DNA of 64,000 bases from Xenopus tropicalis (Eukaryota; Chordata; Amphibia; Anura; Pipidae): positions 139,868,006-139,932,005 of the forward strand of contig NC_030681.2 of assembly GCF_000004195.4 (NCBI RefSeq). Direction: 5' to 3'. Below, one piece after another: positions 58,540 through 64,000 of this stretch. Below the pieces are notes generated by a model that was given only the letters and a program-made list of their open reading frames with translations, searched no databases and was not told the origin of the DNA. The first letter of the stretch is position 1. The number at the start of each line of letters is the position of its first letter. Made by a program: the position numbers and the translations under genes.

Positions 58540-59610
58540 GCTCCAATTCCGCTGCAGTTTCTATGCCTCCTCCAGTCTCTACGCCCACTCCAGTCTCTAT
58601 CCCTGTTCCAGTCTCTACGCCCACTCCAGTCTCTATCCCTGTTCCAGTCTCTACGCCCACTCCAGTCTCTATGCCTGTTCCAGTCTCTACGCCCACTCCA
58701 GTCACTATGGCTGCCCCATCTCTACGCCCACTGCAGTCTCTATGCCTGCTCCAGTCTCTACACCCGCTCTAGTCTCTATGCCTTCTCCAGTCTCTACGCC
58801 CACTCCAGTCTCTATCCCTGTTCCAGTCTCTACGCCCACTCCAGTCTCTATCCCTGTTCCAGTCTCTACGCCCACTCCAGTCTCTATGCCTTCTCCAGTC
58901 TCTACGCCCACTGCAGTCTCTATGCCTGCTCCAGTCTCTACGCCCACTGCAGTCTCTGTGCCTGTTCCAGTCTCTACGCCCACTGCAGTCTCTGTGCCTG
59001 TTCCAGTCTCTACGCCCACTGCAGTCTCTATGCCTGCTCCAGTCTCTATGCCCACTGCAGTCTCTATGCCTGCTCCAGTCTCTACGCCCACTGCAGTCTC
59101 TATGCCCGCTGCAGTCTCTATGCCCGCTGCAGTCTCTATGCCCGCTGCAGTCTCTATGCCCGCTGCAGTCTCTATGCCCGCTGCAGTCTCTATGCCCGCT
59201 GCAGTCTCTATGCCCGCTGCAGTCTCTATGCCCGCTGCAGTCTCTATGCCTGCTCCAGTCTCTATGCCCACTGCAGTCTCTATGCCTGCTTCAGTCTCTA
59301 CGCCCACTGCAGTCTCTATGCCTGCTTCAGTCTCTACGCCCACTGCAGTCTCTATGCCTGTTCCAGTCTCTACGCCCACTGCAGTCTCTGTGCCTGCTTC
59401 AGTCTCTACGCCCACTGCAGTCTCTGTGCCTGTTCCAGTCTCTACGCCCACTGCAGTCTCTGTGCCTGTTCCAGTCTCTACGCCCACTGCAGTCTCTGTA
59501 CCTGTTCCAGTCTCTACGCCCACTGCAGTCTCTATGCTGCTCCAGTCTCTACGCCCACTGCAGTGTCTATGCCTGTTTCAGTCTCTACTCCTGCTCCAGT
59601 TCCACTCCAG
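58540..59610. repeat. 18-bp minisatellite (about 58 units) with higher-order structure
   Basis: Monomer CAGTCTCTATGCCTGCTC (18 bp), arranged mostly as 36-bp pairs (CTACGCCCACTG then CTATGCCTGCTC). From about 59098 to 59240 there are eight almost identical CTATGCCCGCTGCAGTCT monomers in a row. The 18-bp period keeps long frames open on both strands (up to 432 codons, predicting VSTPTA or VETGTG repeats). I see no start context, splice or homology to support a protein. Confidence 0.96.
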
Positions 59611-61197
59611 TCCTTATGCCTGCCCCAGTCCATTCCCTTTCCAAATCCCTTACAGTGTGTTTACGTGGTGGCAATGAAAGTTCACATTTGATGCAAAACT
59701 CTGGCAGTTGAAGGGCTCTGTTCATATTTTTATTTTATTTATCTCCTAGCTGGTCATTCGAACCACTTCTTGGTTGTTAGGCTAAGAAAGACTATGTGCT
59801 GGAAATTAATTTAAATGTTAAACTAAAGGGCTGCAGAAAAAACTCAAATCATAAAAAAAACAAACTGCAAGTTCTTAGAATACGATAGTATATAGCATAC
59901 TAAACTAGAATGTAAAGTTGAATATCCAGTTCTTAGCATCCCTGCTATGAGCAAGATTTCCATTCCTGTTTGACACAAGCCTTCACATAAACAGGCAGAG
60001 AGATTTATAGACCCACAGGGATTCATGAATGATTTTCCGATTTGCTCTCAGAGTGATATTGACAAGATAAAAATATTAATCTATATTTTCTAAGAACCAC
60101 ATACTGTAATTGGTACATTTAGCATAAATATAGACCCACTAGGGCCAAGAGGTATCACAGGATCACTGCACTCTTTGCGTTTGTGAACTCACGTTTGGCT
60201 TTCTGCGGCTCAGTATGGCAAAGGTTTCCTAAAGTAATCAGGAAAAAAGAAAATTGTACATCAATAGGACATTGAAAGGAGGGTCAGTAATACTTTTTGC
60301 ATGTGGGATTATGCAGGATTATGGATCAGCCCGTGAGGAAGAGGAAGGAAGGACCAAAATTATGCTTTTTCACTTAATATGTTAGCTAATATCTTATTTA
60401 TTGTATTTATTTATGTCCTGTATTTATATAGTGCCATACATCAGTCCCTATGCCAGTGGAGCTTGCAGCCCCTTTCACATTCACACACAGAGGGGACAAT
60501 TTTTATCAGGAGCCAGTTAAGCTGCCTGTATGTTTTTACACTAGTTCTTAGGTAGGAGAGTGGTGGTGGGGGGGGGGTTCCCTAAAGCTACAGAGGAAGC
60601 AGAATCCACAGTCTGGCCCCCCTGCAACCTTGGGGTCTGCTTCCTCTATGGTTGTGCCATTGCTTCCTATGGCACGGTGTTCTCTGCAAAGTGATTGGCT
60701 CGCTGAGTTCTTGGGGTTTTTTGATGAGCACACAGGACATCATTTATAAAAGCTGTAGCATGGATACAGGTTTAAAGCGGGAAATAATGGAACAAGAAAT
60801 AAGATGTGATTCTGACCTTCATTTGCTGAATGAAGATGAGATTCTTTATGATGCGTTAAAGGTTAATTTGACTTTCACCAGGCGCATTAACCTGTATCAG
60901 GCTCTATACCTTGAAATATTTAAGAGTCTGTCATATAAAATAACCATCACTGACAAACAAAACTAAAAAAAGGAAAGTTAACTTTTTCCTTTGGCTGTTT
61001 TTATTTATGGGCAGATCACGCCTTAACATTCAACTGCTTGTGTACTAAATGGAGCATGTAATAATGAACTAAAAACTTTTTTCCGACAAGGTTTAAACAA
61101 TATGGGCAAAAGTATTTGGTCACTATTTCGAATTATTTGAATTGGCAATTTAAGTCGCTCACATTGTTTCTAACACTGGTGCCGCTACAACATACTA
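59611..61197. other. No gene seen
   Basis: 59728-59830 has a degraded copy of the CTAGCAACC foldback family (TGGTTGTTAGGCTAAGAAAG). The 104-codon frame at 60652-60966 has no recognisable product. Confidence 0.5.
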
Positions 61198-61527
61198 TAT
61201 GTAATAAAAGACATTGGGGGTCATTTATCAAGACTGGGCAAACTTTTCCATGGGCAGTAACCTATGGCAACCAATCAAATTGCTGCATTGCTTGTTCTAC
61301 CTACAGCTGGCTGAAAAAATTCAGTCACTGATTGGTTGCTATAGGTTACTGCCCATGGGCAAACTTGCCCAGTCTTGATCACTGAGCCCCATTAAGTTTG
61401 CCCAGGAGCAATTACCCATAGCAACAATGAAACGTTTGCTTTAAAACAGGTGACCAGTAAATTCTACCTGCCGAATGGTTGCTATGGGTTACTGCTCCTG
61501 GGAAAATTTAGCATCTTTTATTACATA
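61198..61527. mobile_element. Outer palindromic MITE, interrupted by a second MITE
   Basis: Ends TATGTAATAAAAGACAT and GCATCTTTTATTACATA are inverted. After removing 61216-61390, the left arm continues AAGTTTGCCCAGGAGC and pairs with GCTCCTGGGAAAATTTAGC of the right arm. Long arms of about 60 bases and a short unique centre near 61428-61470. Confidence 0.75.
61216..61390. mobile_element. Inner palindromic MITE nested in the outer one
   Basis: Ends GGGGGTCATTTATCAAGACT and AGTCTTGATCACTGAGCCCC, long arms through CATGGGCAGTAACCTATGG and its mirror. Flanked by a 3-bp duplication ATT at 61213-61215 and 61391-61393. 175 bp, no coding capacity. The 3-bp duplication is compatible with a Harbinger-type origin, though the usual target is TWA. 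Confidence 0.75.
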
Positions 61528-61539
61528 ACCCCAATGACA

Positions 61540-61735
61540 TTTATGCAAATTCTGTGGCAGCATTTTGGGGAAGACCCTTTCCTGTTTAAGCACGACAGTT
61601 CCCCCATGTACAAAGTAAAGTCCATACAGAATGGGTTTGCAGAGATCAGAAAGGAAGAATTTGACTTGCCCACACAGAACCACAAAACCCTGACCTGGAC
61701 CCAACAGAACACTTGCAAGTTAAAGTTTTTATTTA
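61540..61735 (+). pseudogene. Decayed Tc1-type transposase fragment
   Basis: The frame reads EDPFLFKHDSSPMYKVKSIQ and on to EEFDLP, matching the DDE core of Tc1-type transposases (typical form FLFQHDNAP.HKA.SIQ.WF, then DWPAQSPDLNP.EH). A frameshift after DLPTQ moves the rest, PDLDPTEHLQ, into the next frame. About 65 codons remain, with the second Asp region and the PDLNP.EH equivalent visible but broken. Not functional. It lies immediately beside the nested MITE pair. Confidence 0.75.
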
Positions 61736-61860
61736 GGATGATAATGTCCTTATGATTACTACTCTGATGAGACCCAATTAGAAATAAAGTGGTCTACAGT
61801 CAGGACTTAATCAACAACTGCCCTGGCTGTGCTCTAAAGCCCAGTAGGTAACCTTTAGGG

Positions 61861-62070
61861 CAGTGATCCCCAACCAGTAGGTCATAAGCAACATGTTGCT
61901 CCCCAACCCCTTGGCTGTAGTGCCCTGTGTTCCCAAAGCAGGGGCTTATTTTTTAATTTCTGGCTTGGAGACAAGTTTTGGTTGAATAAAAACAGGTGTA
62001 CTGCAAAACAGAGCCTCCTGTAGGCTGCCAGTCCCCATAGGGGAAATAGCTGTTCCCAGAATTCCTCTTG
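61861..62070 (+). mobile_element. hAT-like MITE (CAGTGATCCCCAACC family), right end lost
   Basis: Starts CAGTGATCCCCAACCAGTAG, shares AGCAACATGTTGCTCCCC and CCTCCTGTAGGCTGCCAGT with the other copies, but has no recognisable right terminus. The right boundary is approximate. Confidence 0.7.
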
Positions 62071-63004
62071 ACTGGCATGAACATGATTAGACAGTCCTTA
62101 CCTTCACTGCTTTTCTCATGGATCCTAAGCTGCACACTAATTTAACAGCAGGAGGGCTGATATTACTCTTTGGGCAGAAAATACCTAAATGCAATGCCAG
62201 AAGCACAGAAACCAGGCAGGATTTTGGGCAAGGTTAAATTTGCTGGTCAGCTGCACTTAGACACTCGAGCTCTTTCAGCAGGACATCGGCAGATGCAAAA
62301 GAATTTGAGATTCTGTAGGACTTGTAGCAATAGAAAAAAATGTTCAAAAGAGTACTGTACTTATATGTATTAAAGCTTTCTCTGCTCAAAGGCTCATAAC
62401 CCCTTTATTCAGGCTGCATTCTCTGTCCCATGGATCAATGGGAGGAAGGAACTACTTCAAATGAATGACTACCTTTTTAGCACTTTCTTCTATTGCTCTC
62501 AGTGATCTGAGACTCAGAATGCAGAATGCGGGTTTTTCCTCCCCTGTATTTCCACTGGTCGTAATGGAGGGATATGAAATACAGTTCTTCCCCATCCTAT
62601 TACTGACTGGCTGTTATATAGGCTAGCAGCAAATGTCCCGCACCAGCGTACAGGGCACATACAGAACCCCTTGATCAGGAAATGGATCAGGCTGGGCAAG
62701 CAGTATCCTAATGTACTATAATGTGTGCCAGAATAAAGTGAAAGGATGTTTTCCTTTGTGCATAAAGAAATGTTAACTAAGTATGCATGCAAAGGAACAT
62801 AAACAATATAACATTGCCCCCTCAAATAAAGACCAATGTGAATTATAGAGATTAATAAATAAATAAGATGTAATAAATAAGTTTAGTGTATTTTATTGCA
62901 TAACCCTGTATATGTATTTCTGTGCAAATAAGAGACACTTCTTGTGAAGTAATGAGTAAAGAATTAGGAAATAGTAGGTAGCGAAATGTAGGGACCCATA
63001 GGGG
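62071..63004. other. No gene seen
   Basis: Unique-looking sequence; frames under 105 codons without recognisable products. Confidence 0.5.
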
Positions 63005-63230
63005 CTGATTTACTAATCCACGAATCCGAATGGGAAAAATTCGTATTGGAAAACGAACATTTTGCGGCTTTTTCGTATGTTTTGCGACTTTTTCGTAGCC
63101 GGTACGACTTTCGCGAATTGTCGCGACTTTCGTATTGAGCACTCAGAAAAGTCGCAAAATACCGATCATTACAAAAAAAAAACGCATTCGGACGCTTTTC
63201 GGACGTTCGTGGATTAGTAAATGTGTTAGA
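63005..63230. mobile_element. Palindromic MITE with ATTTACTAATCCACGAA ends
   Basis: Left arm ATTTACTAATCCACGAA and right arm TTCGTGGATTAGTAAAT are perfect 17-base inverted copies. The interior has repeated TTTTCGTA and GCGACTTT motifs, CpG-containing. A weak relative may lie at 3539-3670 (GGGGCCCACTTACTAAAC). No coding capacity. Confidence 0.75.
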
Positions 63231-63359
63231 AGGTATGGTGACTACTTCCTGCCTACTTTGGTATAGTGCTGGGAAAGGAGTGGCACCTTCCTGTTTGCTT
63301 CCACCTGATGAACAGGGTGGATGTTTGCTGTGAGCCCAGGGCATGGCCCCAGGCCCAGT

Positions 63360-63845
63360 GAAGTCGGAACAGGGCCCCGTGAATGAGGCATTAGATAGTG
63401 GCAGGTGTAGCTCCCTTTATAGTACCACTCTAGGGGTGTAAGGCAGTTAGGGTTGAGCCCCTGTATAGTACCACTCTAGGAGTGTAAGGCAGTTAGGGCT
63501 GAGCTAGAATGAGCAGCATTGAGCTCCTGCATAGGACTTGCAGTTTTTCTGGAGATATCTCTCCCAGGCTATATTGCCTGTAGTGTAGGGAACCCAGTGA
63601 ATAGGGAATCAGGATAGAGAATTCCCTCAGGGTTCCACTACGGGGTGGGGCAGAGGTGATGTGAGATTCCTGCCCAGTCTGCCCGCAGGGGAGTGTCAGT
63701 CTGTATTACACTCTGTATGTGGTGTTGCCTGTACCAATGGCCTCTGAAGCTGTATTGTGAGTAACCCTGTGGATGTTCTATAAACACTTGTTATTTTGTT
63801 ATTTGCAAGAACCTCTGGCTCCCTCTGTTTTTATTTTTCTGCATA
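63360..63845 (+). other. Possible LTR-like or other repeat segment
   Basis: A 60-bp block with TATAGTACCACTCTAGG and GTGTAAGGCAGTTAGGG occurs twice in tandem (about 63419-63465 and 63465-63512). Further on, TCTATAAACACTTGTTATTT followed by AAGAACCTCTGGCTCCC resembles the 3' part of amphibian LTRs. No boundaries were found; weakly supported. Confidence 0.3.
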
Positions 63846-64000
63846 GCAATAAGAGAGGTGTAGTTGCACAACACCCTCACCTTCCTCTTCCACTTAGTGA
63901 AGGCCCATTAGAAATAGAGGTTACAAAATCAATGACCAATAACCTACAGTAGGTTAATGTAAGATGTACAGATGGTGTTTATCCCCACAGTGAGTGTGGA

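Noticed and set aside
58393..59691. 432-codon plus-strand and 272-codon minus-strand frames
   Set aside because: Products of the 18-bp minisatellite; three overlapping frames are open, so openness is not evidence for a gene.
60652..60966. 104-codon frame as a possible small gene
   Set aside because: No homology recognised, no splice or promoter evidence; length is within chance in this AT-rich region.

Overview
This window is vertebrate genomic DNA, almost certainly from a Xenopus frog. Its one conserved protein-coding gene is a close match to vertebrate LRATD1 (FAM84A). The rest is dominated by transposon families typical of amphibians: short non-autonomous DNA elements, CR1/L2 LINE pieces and MITE-borne tandem arrays. 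There are no operons, bacterial-type signals, CRISPR arrays, tRNAs or rRNAs.

Layout. From 1 to 35 kb the window is a gene desert filled with repeats. A 5'-truncated CR1-type LINE with a long intact reverse-transcriptase frame lies at 8.6-11.4 kb (minus strand). One MITE family carries internal 113-bp tandem repeats, giving nine separate arrays (about 65 units in total) at 0.3, 7.5, 13.1, 16.8, 21.9, 28.7, 33.9, 47.8 and 54.1 kb in both orientations. An unexpanded copy sits at 51.75 kb. Several hAT-like MITE families lie between them; two elements have perfect 8-bp target duplications (31.3 and 55.5 kb). From 35.9 to 41.5 kb five unrelated minisatellites (units of about 65, 38, 24, 15-16 and 20 bp) surround a CpG-rich segment at about 37.8-38.13 kb, which I read as the lratd1 promoter and non-coding first exon. 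The whole lratd1 coding sequence (42224-43048) lies in one exon behind a clear splice acceptor, with polyadenylation signals at 43445 and 43515. The 3' flank (43.5-64 kb) is again repeat-rich: a 32-bp minisatellite at 49.8 kb, a solo LTR at 57.2 kb, an 18-bp minisatellite at 58.5 kb, a nested MITE pair at 61.2 kb and a decayed Tc1-type transposase at 61.55 kb.

Function. Only lratd1 is likely to be a host gene. The LINE frame is the only other long coding region I accept. Many other long open frames, on both strands, come from minisatellites whose unit length is a multiple of three. I found no new multi-gene system. The most interesting structure is the repeated birth of satellite DNA inside MITEs. 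The 113-bp unit carries polyadenylation hexamers on both strands and a possible splice-acceptor/donor pair on one strand. Other points worth following are the crowding of minisatellites around the lratd1 promoter and first intron, a near-perfect long hairpin at 58.37-58.44 kb, and a GC-rich hAT MITE carrying two NRF1-like sites.
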